From: Cymodocea nodosa
Lineage: Eukaryota > Streptophyta > Magnoliopsida > Alismatales > Cymodoceaceae
Length of the DNA: 64,000 bases
Reading direction: 5' to 3'
Assembly (NCBI GenBank): GCA_036874045.1
Contig: CM072346.1
Location: 15,352,001 to 15,416,000 of the forward strand
The notes beneath the pieces are model-generated. The model saw only the letters and a program-made list of their open reading frames with translations, was not told where the DNA came from and did no database searches. The position numbers were made by a program, and so were the translations under genes. Shown here piece after piece: positions 1 through 12,384 of the stretch (positions are counted from its first letter, which is position 1; every line of letters starts with the position of its first letter).

Positions 1-317
1 TGTAACATGTACTCATAATTTTGAAACAAGAGATACCCGTTAAGCTTCACCAGAATTTAAATAAAACCACCATTATCAAAGGGGACTAAAAAGCAAAATA
101 CTAGAAGCATACACCGCTTCACAACATACAACTCTTCTTCACCAGCCTCCAGACGGAACTAAGGATAAGGAGATACGAGTTGCTTTGAATAAACTAGGAG
201 AGGTCACATCTTCATCCATGCAAATCAGTTACTTTAAAACAAACCTTAGCTAAAAAAAGCAAGCGACTGAAAATTTTCCGCAACTCTGATATAGAAAAAT
301 GAACGGCAAAATCTGTC
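1..317. other. 3' flank of TOC75
   Basis: This AT-rich stretch lies directly downstream of the TOC75 stop on the minus strand and probably includes its 3' untranslated region. I see no coding region in it. Confidence 0.5.
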
Positions 318-3300
318 TTAAAATCTCTCCCCAAACCGGAAGAAGATTGCACCAGTCCCTGAGTTGTGGTCGATAGCATACTCGGCTCTTACCAAACCCA
401 ACTTAACACCCATACCATACGATGAGCCAGCACCCATTCGGCGGAAGAATTCAGTGGGGTTCCCTTTGACATCCCTTGAGCTTCCAAGATCATTTCCATG
501 CTCAACAAATGCATATGCTTGGGTATTTTTCACAGGTATTCTCAGCTCGGCTGCCACCTAAACATTAAGTAGCAAAATCAGTATCTAACATCAGTATCCG
601 ACATCTTCTTGATCAGAGTATTTAACATACATAATCTATATATATATAACCAAACCACAGTCAATAACTCCATTAACCATGGTTTCTATCCATTAGAATT
701 TAGGATAGACAATAGAAAATCCGCAATAATTCACCTCAAGAAGATTTCTGCAGGCTCCTAACTCTCCCATGTTGTAACCTCTCACAGAATAAGGCCCACC
801 AAGTGTAAATGCATCATAACTAGGAAGATCACCCACACAACCACCGTAATGCCCATGGAGGACCATTACAGGTGGTGGTGGTTTGTTCGCACCTTCTTCT
901 ACATCTTTCAATTGAATAAATCGAGTGACTGTCAGCTGATGTCTGTTGAATAACGGAAAGTTGCTTCCTATGCCAAGGCCTTGATCCAACTGCAATTGGT
1001 AAGAGCATTACCAAAAATCTTTATGACAGATATGGGTTGTTTGTGAAAGTAAATACCATATCAAGGAAAATCACGAAACAAATTTTTATGGATAGCCAGA
1101 TAGACATAACCATGAAGGTTACAAATGGTAATAAAATGCCCATGACTTTATCGTATATAACCTTTTTTCTCTTTATCTATTTCTATCAAGTGCTACATCT
1201 TTTGCTATGAATGTCTGGAGCCATTTCCAGTTTCCACCGTATCTAGATACGTAATTTAGGTTTTATTCTCTCTCTCTTAGACCATAAAATATGATTGATT
1301 CTCTTTTCTCCAAAGATGTACCTAAAAGTCACGTTTGGATAAGGTCAAAGCACCAAATAACCATGAATGTCAGGTCTTACAAAATGTTGATCATTAACTA
1401 CAGCTGTAAACCATTAACCATCTTAATATAAAGTTATCCTTAAAATACTCCCATTTGTCGCACGTAGCCATAATCCAAAATGTAGGGAAATAAAAAGTAT
1501 CATGCAGCTTAGGGCAAGCATTTGCAACACGGTAAAGTGAACATCTGTACGGTCATATGTAGATAAACAATAACAACAATCCAAGATATAATTCCACTAT
1601 ATAAGGTTGACCGCATGAATCCTTGTTATTTGCAGATGCAATAACAAAATGACGAAACTTAATGTATGATTCACTCTTCTCAAAACTGACGAGAGATGCC
1701 TTAATAGTTTTATATCTATGAAATTACGTGCAAGCTATTTCTTGGTTCCGTATGATTTCAGGCTTTCAGCATCATTCAAATGACTAGTTGAACCACAAAA
1801 ACAAAGCAATATTTTACCTGGAAGACATTCCTTTCACCAACAATAGTCCCATTCACAAACTTTGTATTATCACGTGTTAGATTTGCTTGTAGAAATGCCA
1901 TGCGGTCAACACCAGTACCACTGAGAGTTGTTGGAGGTCCATCCATACTTATACCACCACTTGGCAGTGGTCGAGAAGCATTAGTACAAATACCACTAGT
2001 TTCATCACGAGTTGTAATTTCTTCCATCACTAATCCATACGTAAATTTGCTTTGTCGAGTGAATGACTGCAGTTTCAGTATCACCCATTTATTAGAGAAA
2101 AAGTGCTAAGAATTACTTGAGAATATGTGACAATAGAGTACTGAAAACTTAGCCTACCTCGGTTATGTTGGCTTTAATCCCTGCTCTGTCAATCCATATG
2201 GGTGGTACATCATCTACTCCAGGCCCACCAGTGAAAATGGGACTCAGTTTTCTGCTGTTGAAGATGTTAGTTCGGAAGGTACGATTTCGAGGATCATCAA
2301 CCCCATCTACATAAGGATGCACATATTCAAGCTTGAATGTCAAGTCATCCTGGACAAAAGAAAAAAAATCTATATTTCAGGATGGTGTATCTTATTTTAA
2401 CTATAAAATTTTGTTTATATTTTGCTGATGATAAGACAACAAATTTGGTGAAATTGATATAATATATCATCTTGTTGGCATTGATAACAAGAGTGAATTA
2501 TATGCATTTTAATCAGAATTAACAACAATCTTCTCAAAACAGGCAGCATGTTGTTGACACAAAGATATTAGTTATGGATAAGGAAAAGCATAGTGAATTG
2601 AAACATTTCTACAAAACTACTAGTAATTAAATAATACACATCAATGTGAATAACCATGTGAAACCATATGAGAATCTTGGCTGTTTTATTTAATGAAAGC
2701 ATAGATAATTGTTGGTAAGAGTAATAATAACAAAACAAGAGCCCAAGAAGTCCAAAAAAGAATGCTAATTATGCATAAGAGCAGAGGACACTAAAGAAAA
2801 TGGTTGAAATACAAACCTGAGGGTTTAACAGATTGCTGGAGTTGACTGAACCCAGGATAGACCTGTTCAGCCCATTGATATTCCGGTGTTCAAAAGACAC
2901 CGTCCCACCAGGTTGAAGAGATGCCTACAAAACAAAGGAACATGCTTCATTTTACAAATCCATTGTTTCTGAATCATAAAAAACTGACAAAAATAAAAAA
3001 AATGCAAACAACATACCAAAGTTGGTCGTCCCTGACGTCCAGGAACAATACTCCATTCTGTATTTACCTCAGCAGATTTCTGTTCAAGTTCTTTTAGTTT
3101 TATTTCAACTATAATACCCCCTTCATTCTTTTCATCAGGCCGTGGATTCACTTCAATGTTGGAGAACAATGCAAGGGAATTTATATTCCTGAGAGCTTGC
3201 TTTCCAGCTTCGATGTTGAACACATGTCCCGGGCGAAGCTGCGTGGAAACCATTCAAACTTATTCGCAATAAAAGGCCATCAAATGGTTGCATCTGATAG

Positions 3301-5179
3301 CTTACATGCTGAATTATTCTGGGAAGAGTCTCCAATGAAAAAAAAAAATGAAGTGTTTAAAGAGAATTTAGTAGTTTACATCTTGAGGAATGCATTTGTT
3401 AAGATTCAACCACATGTATGACACAACTGTGCTGCATATAATTCTGAACTTGAAATAACAGATCTATAAATGAGGAGCGTAAACTGAATTTGCACAATAA
3501 TGAAATTCCTTGCAAATTTAGTTCACTGCTAAATACCTGTGGGGGCAGCTCTCTGCGGATGACACCAATATCAGTGTTCCCCTCACAGACATTCCCCAGC
3601 TTATCCTGGAATTGTACAACAAGCTGTGTAATGTCCCCCTCCACCACTTCACAAACAACTTCCTTTGTGTTCAAATTTCCAAAATTAACAACTTGAGCAC
3701 AGGCATATCCCTCATCTTGATACCACTTCTGCACACGATCTCTTATCCTCTGAAGCAATCTGGCACTCACCTTGCCTTGCTGCCTGAGCATAGAGACAAC
3801 CTCCCTATGAACTGGCACTGGGAACAAGCATGGCCTTGCCCGTTCCATTCTCCTCCTGTAGTTGATGGGTTCAACATAAGATATATCATAAAAGTAGCAT
3901 GCATGTCCAACACATAAAGACTTTCCTATATTAAAAAGAAACTCCAAAGAAAATATATTTGTTAAAAATTTTACACAGTTCCATTCCTTAAAATCATTAG
4001 GCAAAGTTAAAAAAAATCCAGCTTGTACGAAATAGATAATGTAGTAATTGTAGAAAAGCAAGTGTGGTTCACCAAACACGAAGCATTACAAATAAGTAAT
4101 GTAAAACACAGGTTTCCATTGCTGACGTTAGTTGAAACGATGCATTGCTAATACAATTCCTACGTATATATACAAAAAGGCGATGCATATCCATGCTAGA
4201 AATTCATTAGTAAACAATAAATATGTTGTAACAGATGGATAAAATGCATGATATTATTAGCAAAATCATAATAATCATCATCAACATCTTACAATTGACG
4301 ATAGCAATTACATCGAAACTGACAAAAACATACGGCATCACCAATTGAAAGAATTCCTTCGTACCTATACTCCCTCTCTTGGCTCCGGAAGTATTCCATT
4401 CTCTCCTTGTCGGTCATGTCGGAATCCATCTCCATGACCTTGGTCTGCGGCATGAGCCCCACATTGATACACCGGAACGAGTCGGCAGACTGCCACGTGC
4501 TCTCGGCGAAAGACACGGTCATGGAGATTGTCCCATCGGGCTTCGCCTTCGCCTCCAAGTCCACCCTCTCGAACATCCCGCACATGGCAAGCGTCTCCAG
4601 CTCCTTCTGCAGTTGCGCCTTCGTGTAGACGCCCCCAGGCCTCAGCGACACCATCTCGAAGAACGAGTCCTCGGTCCCGGCCACCTTGCTCTTCGTCCTC
4701 CGATCGTAGAACAGTAGCTCCGAGAGCTTGTACCGTTTCAGACCGCTAAGCTTCGCGAGGGCTATCGGGACATTGGTCGGCAGGCCGTGAGTGTCCCATT
4801 CCTGGGACTGGTCCTCGTCAGCGATGGCGGCGAGTGGCGAGAAGATCTTCGACCAGAAGCTGCCGCCTCCGCCTCCACCTCCTCCTCCACCGGCGCCTCC
4901 TCCGCCACCTCCGCCACCACCTGGTGGACCAGCGCTGCTACCTCCACCGCCGCCGCCGAGAAGGAATAGGAGGGAGGAGCCGGCAATGGCGGCTGAGGAG
5001 AGTGCTAGGGTTTTGGGGGAGGGGGAACAGAGGATGGGCTTTGAGGGGATGGTAGTGGTGGGGGGGAGGTGGGAGGAAGAGGAGGAAGCGGAAAGGAAGG
5101 GCCTCCTCTGGTTGCGGCGGTGGTGGAGGGGAGGTAGGGACGTGGCGGAGCCGAGGAGTTGGTTGGCGCAGAAGGCCAT
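318..5179 (-). CDS. TOC75: TOC75, outer-envelope protein import channel of the plastid
   Basis: This is the beta-barrel pore of the chloroplast outer-envelope translocon, through which precursor proteins pass. I place eight exons: 5179-4365, 3855-3537, 3238-3017, 2924-2817, 2349-2158, 2066-1818, 989-735 and 557-318. Together they give 2400 bases, or 799 residues, the usual size of the family. The N-terminus is a Ser- and Pro-rich plastid transit region. It is followed by a glycine tract interrupted by a few Ala, Ser and Pro (coding 4860-4935), the known outer-envelope retention signal of TOC75. Next come POTRA-type segments (for example LRPGHVFNIEAGKQAL) and a C-terminal barrel ending in FFRFGERF, the expected terminal strand. 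Every junction used has GT at the donor and AG at the acceptor and keeps frame. The start is the first ATG before the transit-like region. It looks intact. OEP80, the other plant Omp85 protein, lacks the polyglycine signal and is a poorer fit. Confidence 0.95.
4860..4935 (-). repeat. GGN-repeat coding for the TOC75 polyglycine tract
   Basis: The plus strand reads as runs of CCN triplets, so the minus strand encodes an interrupted glycine tract. In TOC75 this stretch stops the precursor in the envelope. Its low-complexity GC content also opens several long antisense frames that are not genes. Confidence 0.8.
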
Positions 5180-6027
5180 GGGTGAAGGATGACACTGGTG
5201 GGCGGCGACGGTGAGGGGAGGGGATGAGGTCTGGGGTGGGTTTTGTCTCTTTTTGGGTTCTGCTAATCTTTTTCCTTTTTCTTTCCAGCAAAATATTTTT
5301 GTATTTTATATAAAAATATGATGATTATTTATATTACTCTAAATTGCTGGGCAGCTGTGTCCCTTCTTTTTAACACAAGACATAAGTAGAGATATTTCTA
5401 TTCAATTAAGTATCTTGCTACCTTGTAGTATTACTCGTCTGTTTACTTAAAGGTTTAATGTAAATAAATTTTTAACCATCCCGCATCCAAAAAGACCAAT
5501 TATTTATGTAATTAAATGTGTCATTACAATTTGTTTTAAGGAATTTCCTCGTGGTATACGACATACAATATAGTATGAAATGATATGCAATATCCTTTAA
5601 TTATGATATAATAAATTAAAAGATGGCATAATCTCTCCCATATTTATTTATATACCTAAAGGCTGAAATCACCTGTTAATTTCCTCCTTCAAAATTTCAC
5701 AGCACAATTGCTTTTATCAACAAAAAACGACATGTTACTTTAAATAATTAACTGTTTTCTATGCATTAATTCTTTCTTACATATTATAACCAGATCTGAT
5801 TAATTGCCGAAAACTATTAAAGGAAAAATAGAAGAGACGATACAACACTTGGTAAGCACATGTTATCAAAACCACACTTGGATGAAATTAATTGGAACGA
5901 ATCCTTTCACTATAATCAAAGATAAACTGTAATTAATCAACAGTAAGCGATGTAATTAACTTGATAATATATATATAATTATGGACAGACAAAAGATCTC
6001 GCTTATACAACAAATTGGAGATGTGCT
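5180..6027. other. TOC75 promoter side and cyclin 3' flank
   Basis: The first 100 bases upstream of TOC75 are GC-rich and pyrimidine-rich on the coding strand, as in a plant 5' leader. The rest is AT-rich. No gene is seen between the TOC75 start and the cyclin stop. Confidence 0.5.
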
Positions 6028-7657
6028 TCAATTCCACTTCCACTTTCTCTTCCGGTTCCGCATTGAGCAAATGTTGCCGTCTTCGTCGTCGTCGCCGTCG
6101 AAGAACACGTCGAGGCGGAGGCACCTCTCCGACAACATCGACCTTCGCGCTCGCCGGATGACCGTCACGGAGCTCAATGAAGCCCAGACGCTCCATTTCG
6201 CCGCGTGCGTGATGAGAGGGTCCATGACGACGACGGCGCTGCTCGTCATCAACTCAAAGCAACCTTCCATCTCACGCTAAATATATATTAAAAGACGGCA
6301 ATCATCAAGAAGAGGGCGACAACCTGACCAGCTGTGGAAACCCAAGTCGATTACTACTTGAGACGAACTCACCTTGACTTCCTCTGGGACCAAGGGGTAG
6401 AAGGAGGAGGCAACGCCAGCGAATCTCGTGAAAGGGAACTCCATGGCCGCACGCCTCACAACAGACGCTGCGACGTTGATTGGGTGGTGGCTCAAGAAAC
6501 AGATGTCTGCAGCGAAGAACATCGATCCGTCGGGCGCCGTTTGAAAGTCGAGCAATTTGCGTTCAACAGAGAGAGAGAGAGATGCCGATTAATTTTACCC
6601 AAGAGAGAGGTGATTAGGAGATCGGTGGCTCGTGCGACGAACGCCGGGAAGAGATCGTCGTCGTCGGTACAGGACCGCGACGTGAAGTGGTGTTGGACGT
6701 AGGAGTAAGCGGTGATGCAGCGGAGACGCCAGTGCAAGGCATCGAGCACCAGCAACTCCATCCTTTTGATCGTCGTGAGATCGTAGCAGTGGTCCATGCC
6801 CTCCATCTATGTTTTGATGACCAATTGCAGAAATAAAATCACAGCAATAATGAAGAAGAAGTAGTACAGTACTTACCGGAAAGGCGTGAATAGGAGGAAC
6901 CTCCACCTCTAGGAACTTGGCGACGAGGGACAGGCAAGCGATGGAGCTGAGCTCCATCATCCAACTCTCCCAATTCTGCTACCCATGAGCATCAAACCAC
7001 GGTGATCAAGGACAACTGCATAATCGTCGACGGATGGCAAAGTAATTAATTACAGACGAAGGACACCCCACCTTGTGGAGGAATCTCGAGACCAACCGGT
7101 CGAGGCAGTTCACGGCGGAGAACAGCGTCTCGTCGGAGAGCTTCAGCTGCCCACAAGCCTGATCGTTTAACAACAGAACCCACAAGAATCAGCACAAAAC
7201 CACCGCAGTCAATCACAGCAATATATATGTATATAACATAATGGTTGATTGCAGTTACCACAATGGTCCAACGGACGGCCTTGCTCCGGAGGGCGGCGAG
7301 CCCGGGCATGCGGCGGAGACGGTCGGCGTAGTCGTCGGTGGTGAGGAATTTGGGCTGGGACTGCAGGAGAGCCCTAATGGCGTCGTCGTCCCCGTCCCCC
7401 TCGATGTGGTCGACCGTGGCAGCTCCAACTCCTCCAATACTGTGTTGCCGCTGCTTCTCCAAGCTTGGTGCTGGCTGTGATCTTGTGCCTGTGTCTAACA
7501 TGTCAGCGTCTGGGAGCTGCTCCTCGCAGAAAAGACTGCATGGGCCTGCATGGTCGACGATCTCCTCCTCGCGCCATGTATCTGGTGTCTGAGAGCTTCT
7601 CCTCCCCTGTTCCTGCATATGTACCTGTAGTGGGTACCTTTGCTCGATCCCACACAA
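6028..7657 (-). CDS. CYCD7: D-type cyclin, CYCD7-like
   Basis: A cyclin of the plant D class, the partner of CDKA in phosphorylating retinoblastoma-related protein at the G1/S step. I place six exons: 7657-7259, 7158-7072, 6975-6877, 6806-6599, 6506-6373 and 6270-6028, giving 1170 bases and 389 residues with every junction in frame. Near the N-terminus is LFCEE, the LxCxE retinoblastoma-binding motif. The cyclin box follows, with SDETLFSAVNCLDRLV, NWESWMMELSSIACLSL and MEGMDHCYDLTTIKRMEL. The N-W-x-x-W-M-x-E-L and MEG-x-x-H patterns resemble CYCD7 more than CYCD3 or CYCD5; I judged this from memory of the family. The C-terminus is basic (RNRKRKWKWN). The start is uncertain: in-frame Met codons lie at 7657 and near 7618. 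The fourth intron is short, and translating through it gives a false impression of a frameshift. Confidence 0.85.
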
Positions 7658-8473
7658 GCACGGGCGCTACTCCGGCCAACAGGTCTGCAACTGTCGGGAG
7701 GAGATAAGGTGGGAAGGAAGGAAGGAAGGAAGGAGGGAGGGTGGGGAGTTACGGGAAGTGGCACCACGCGTGGGTGCGGGGAGTGGGGATTGTGGATGAG
7801 GGCAGAAGAGTCATTTTACATAGTGGTCATCAGATTATCCATGCATGTTATTTATTTCTAATAATGTAGAAAATAGGTAATGTCTGATTGGTGAAAATGG
7901 GTGTTTTTTTGTTCAACCGTTAAGAGTTTTATATATTTTTTTAATGATAGTAATACTTTTTTGCTTAGATTTAATTGGTAAAGATAAGCTTGCATGTTAT
8001 AATTGTGATACACTCATGTTTTTGGAAGTTCTTATAGTTTTTTTTTCCTGCCATTGGATTAGTGGTTTTCTTAATTCTCTTTGATTCACAACAACATGGT
8101 GTCTTTCGCAATCTGTAATTTTCCATCTTTAACATAATGGCCGTAAAAATAAGAGGTCGATTAGGATATCCTCTACATTTGCTGTTTATTTATTTATTTA
8201 TATAATGGTACGAGTTCAAGTGCACCCCGTCAACATCCATCTTTAATAAAAAACAGACACGGACTTGTCTTTGCAAGTTATAGGAACCATCTTGTCCAGT
8301 GAAAAAGATGTTTGAGGTAACAGCAACAGCGACCGTGCTTTACTTCTTCCACCATAGCAGGTCCTCGTACGATTCAGAAATTTGAGATCACAAGCTCCAG
8401 CATAAATTTTAAGAAGATAAGCTTGAGCCATCAAAAAGGTCCTAAATTTGATGAATTGTTGCTCAGGGAACCT
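7658..8473. other. Cyclin upstream region, with a GGAA run
   Basis: It contains a short GGAA/GGGA repeat (about 7707-7742) close to the cyclin start and then AT-rich sequence towards the GID4 stop. No gene is seen. Confidence 0.5.
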
Positions 8474-11294
8474 TCAGTGCAGCTGGTAAGAGGAAAAACT
8501 GAATCCAGAGTGGCCCTCGTTGGAAGTTTTCAGCTCAAGCTTCTGGAAGGGACTGAGAATTGGAATCAACCGTACAGTGACAGGAGCATTCATCAGATAA
8601 TCTTCCAATGGATGAAACAAATGATCTGTGAATGGAAGTTACTGTACCTGCTGCTTGGATCGTAGTAATAGCCCTCAATGGAACCATCGATGCATGAGAA
8701 GCACACATAGTAGAACCCGGCAATTGTCAAACCACAGTCCGCACCCACGTTAACAAAATACTGCTCTTTCCACCTCTGCACTCAGAGAACAAACAAAGGT
8801 TCAAGGTTGGCTTTCCTTTTTTGCAAGCTTTGGATGTCAAAAACCAAGAGAGTCCAGGGATTTACCATGAAGATGTAAGGATAGGTGCTGAGGTCTAAGG
8901 ATTTACCCCCATCAGCTTGAACCTCATTCTCAAAGACAAAAGAAACATATGAAACAGTAAGTTTTCATAATGGGTGATGACAGATACAAGTTTTATCGAT
9001 TTCTTACCGACAACTGAGCAAAAGATCCGAACTTAGCCCAGTGTTTAATATCCTCATCATGCCTGTCAAAAAAAATGAACATTCCTTAGCTGTAGGACAA
9101 ACAATTTTTCCAGCCTTGAGACTTTGACTTCATAACAATGATTCATAGAAACTAGCTTCGGAGATAATGATTCCATTATGCTGGTATGCTTTCAAGGTAT
9201 CAAGTGAGCTTGAAGAAAATAGATCTTACGTTGCTTCCCACTTGCCAGTGAAAAAAGTGTAGTTCTTGTTATCAACTATTTCTCCTTCCCAAAAGGTAAC
9301 CACCTGAAGAAAAGAAAAACAGCCTCCAATCTTGATATGAATTTATAATAAAAGTTTTTTTAATGTAATTTCCCTTTCATAGTATAGGGTAAACAGATTC
9401 AAGCATCTTACTGGGTGCTTACAGGTGTGTGTGCTGAAGGAACATTAAGTGCTTCCATGGTACCACATAGATAACCATGTTCGTGATCAATACCCTGTAT
9501 TTGCACATTTACCCTCCATGCCTCATCTTTGCTAAAGCTTGAAACATTCTGAGTTCCAGAAAAAGACTGAAACAAAAAGAGAAATATTGTAATAGTCGTA
9601 TCAGCTTAAAAGGAAATGAAGACATCAAGTAATGATCTTCCAAAACATTGCTTCCCTTATTGCAAACTTAATTATCGCCTGTTTTCTTATTGGAAATTTC
9701 CATCGAATAATTCAAAACATTTTGGGCTATACCTAATGGCATGAAATAGCATATCAATAGTTGAAGAAGTTGATAAATGCACCTACAATCTAAAAAGGAA
9801 TCCACACATGTAACGGTTGTTTGTCAACTAGATGTGCTAGGACTAAAGCATGACTTTTTTTTCTCTATTTTGAAATCAAGGATAGGATATTCTCATTTAT
9901 AAGGATCACCAAAAAGGGAAATATAGAAAAAATTCCCTTGCTTGGATATGGTATTTGTTGTTTTAAAAAACTTGAGGCAACTAAAGTAAAATCAACACTT
10001 ACTTATGGTACAATGATTGAGAAATTCAAAACTGCTTCATCAATTGAATTATAGCCGCTATTTGGTTCAGGTATTATAACAAAATTGTAAGTGGAGGACC
10101 ACTAAGCTTAGAGCTTTATATAAAGTCAACACATGAAGTAAAATATGATAGTAGGAATCCTTCTAGACTCACATGAACAAATGTAAATGATAGAATTATA
10201 AAAATCAGTTTTAAATTGAACAACAATTTGTGATCGGAATGATTAGGACCACTAGTTTTACCAGTAGTCAATTAAATAGAACATTCGGCTTTTCAACTTC
10301 ATCATCAAAGATTCAGTTCACTCACGCAATGTCTCCGTCTGCATCCATATATATCACAAGCCTAAAGACCCAATCATATAGAACAACTTGAATGAGGTTA
10401 TTTTCTTATGAAGCCTTAAGTCTCTCCTCTATCAGAATACTTTTCTCAAGAACTTTCTCTATGATCCATTGCCATCTTTCACCCAGCATTGGTTGATACT
10501 GTGTATAAGATAACTATTCTTGATAAAAACTACATTGTCCTTATCGGAATTTCATCATGGCAATAAATTATTCTACATTGCAAAATAAGCACAACCCACC
10601 GTAATGCATCCATCAATAGACCGTGCAGCAGTTCAAATTTATCACAAGGACGATTGAAGGTTATGAAGGAAGCTACGAATATAAAATTCCATCATCCAAA
10701 AATTCACATGAAATTCCATTAACGTTGACGATTTGGTCTGATGGTAATTCATAAAACATGGATATGCAACCGGCCGAACAAGTTTAAGAAATAAAGCAAG
10801 AAAATCCAACCTGTCCGGCGCTTAGAAGAGTACATGCTGGAGGAAGAGTGCTTTCAGCATTGTGGTCATCATTTCCTGAAAATTCCTCTTTCGATGTCAG
10901 TCAAGCGCCATACCAGGCATATATGGCAGGCAACATATAATTGGAAAAGGCGAATAATCCATCGACAAATGCAACAATTTGCACCACTGCTTGAACAGGT
11001 GACAAATAAGATAAAAAAAACAATCATATCTACCTAATAGAAAGCGAGGGAAAAAAAAAATTCTATTCCAGCAAAAACACAATATTTCTTCAAGCATATC
11101 TCAACAAATCAGCTCGAAATCTAGACGTCACCACAAAGAACGCACCTTTAAGAAAAAGACCGCATGGAAACCGACCAAAAACACTAGTTCACAAAACTGT
11201 GCAAGTTGCTACGGGGAACAGTGAAAAGAGAATTTTCGAAGCCCTGACCTGAGACGAGCGGAGGAGCGGACACCTCCTCCACCCTGACGGGCAT
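8474..11294 (-). CDS. GID4: GID4/Vid24 substrate receptor of the GID (CTLH) ubiquitin ligase
   Basis: GID4 recognises proteins with an N-terminal proline or similar degron and brings them to the GID/CTLH E3 ligase. Eight exons are placed at 11294-11249, 10875-10811, 9566-9423, 9303-9230, 9062-9008, 8928-8866, 8775-8648 and 8552-8474. They sum to 654 bases, or 217 residues, the plant family size. The Vid24 domain starts in exon 3 and includes GYLCGTMEALNVP, VVTFWEGEIVDNKNYTF, DEDIKHWAKFGSF, RWKEQYFVNVGADCGLT and YYVCFSCIDGSIEGYYYDP. The last exon is a short plant-type tail ending FSSYQLH. The N-terminus, MPVRVEEVSAPP, is short with no targeting signal, which fits a cytosolic protein. The gene is head-to-head with the hAT-derived gene. 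It appears intact. Confidence 0.93.
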
Positions 11295-12384
11295 CTTCGT
11301 CGATCGTAGGACTCAAACCAGATTTTCGCAGACTGAGCTCGAAGAGGAGAGGGGGCGAAGCGGGAGGGGGTGTGAGATTTCGGTCCGACCCGCCGACCGG
11401 AAGCGCGAACCGATCCCGATTGGCACCAGCGGCCGGGATTGACGCCCTGTAAGTAACCGGTCGTTCCGGTTTTCGCTCACGCCGAACCGGTCGATCCGAT
11501 TTCGTAACCAGTAAATAAAAAAATAAAAAAAAGGTAATAAGTGGTTCACCAACAACAAACCTAATTATTTTGTTAAATTAGTAAAAAAAAAAAACCACCG
11601 GTTGAGCCGGTGACCATCGCACCCTACCAACTCACCGATAAATATCAAACCCGAACCGTCCCCTTCGGTTTTTTTCCACCAGCAGCCTTACGTTGTGGGG
11701 CGGTGGACAGCGGCTGGCTCTCCCACCGGATCGGAAAAAAAAAAAACCAGGTGTGCCAAAAAACCCGCTCAGTCTAATGCTTGGGTGGAATATGTTGTCT
11801 CAATTCTCCATCATGGTATCGGTTGTTAATCCTTTCATTGATTTGTGATTTATGGTTGGTTAATTTGAGAAAATTTCATCGTGTGGAATTGGATTTTGGT
11901 TTGGATCTTCAGTAGTTGATGTGGGTTTCGCTTGTTGCTGGAAGTGGTTGGTGTTAATTGATTCGTTTGTGATATATGATCGTATGATATACATTGGAAT
12001 AGCAATTCTGGTTTTTTGTGATGGATGTTTCGTGTCTGCGTGTTGGATTGGATTCATCTGTTTGTGGGTTTTCGTTTGCATTTATGCTGCTGTTTGTTCT
12101 AATGTTCAGGTGGTCTGTCTTGCCTGTGGAGGTCATGGATGCAAACTGCTTGCTACCACTATGTTTATAGTGCAATTTTTCTTTGTCTATCGATACTATT
12201 GTTGCAATTGGGACTGTTTTTGTTACCGTCCTAAGTTAAGCAGCTTCTCCGGAGGTGTTTGTTTTCTTTTTTGTGAATTAGTAGTGATTTTCATCTGTGA
12301 TCTGTAATGTTCTCAGTGTAATGTACTTATAAAATTCTGCAGATTTAGTGTTATTTCCAGTGGTGGTGGTGTCCTGCAGTTGCT
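11295..12384. promoter_or_regulatory. Divergent intergenic region between GID4 and the hAT-derived gene
   Basis: The two genes are transcribed away from each other. The 450 bases next to GID4 are GC-rich, followed by AT-rich sequence with poly-A runs. Bases 11800-12384 are T-rich and probably hold the leader, perhaps with an intron, of the plus-strand gene, since TTTCCAG and CTGCAG acceptor-like sites stand just before its ATG. Shared promoter use is inferred from geometry only. Confidence 0.45.

Noticed and set aside
4379-5192. Several open frames of 70-130 codons antisense to TOC75 exon 1
   Set aside because: They arise from the GC-rich, repeat-like composition of the exon. The minus-strand frame matches TOC75 throughout, and the antisense products are low-complexity Pro/Arg/Ser.
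6492-6600. Apparent frameshift in the cyclin gene
   Set aside because: An intron from 6598 to 6507 with GT and AG ends joins two in-frame cyclin segments, and the total exon length is divisible by three.
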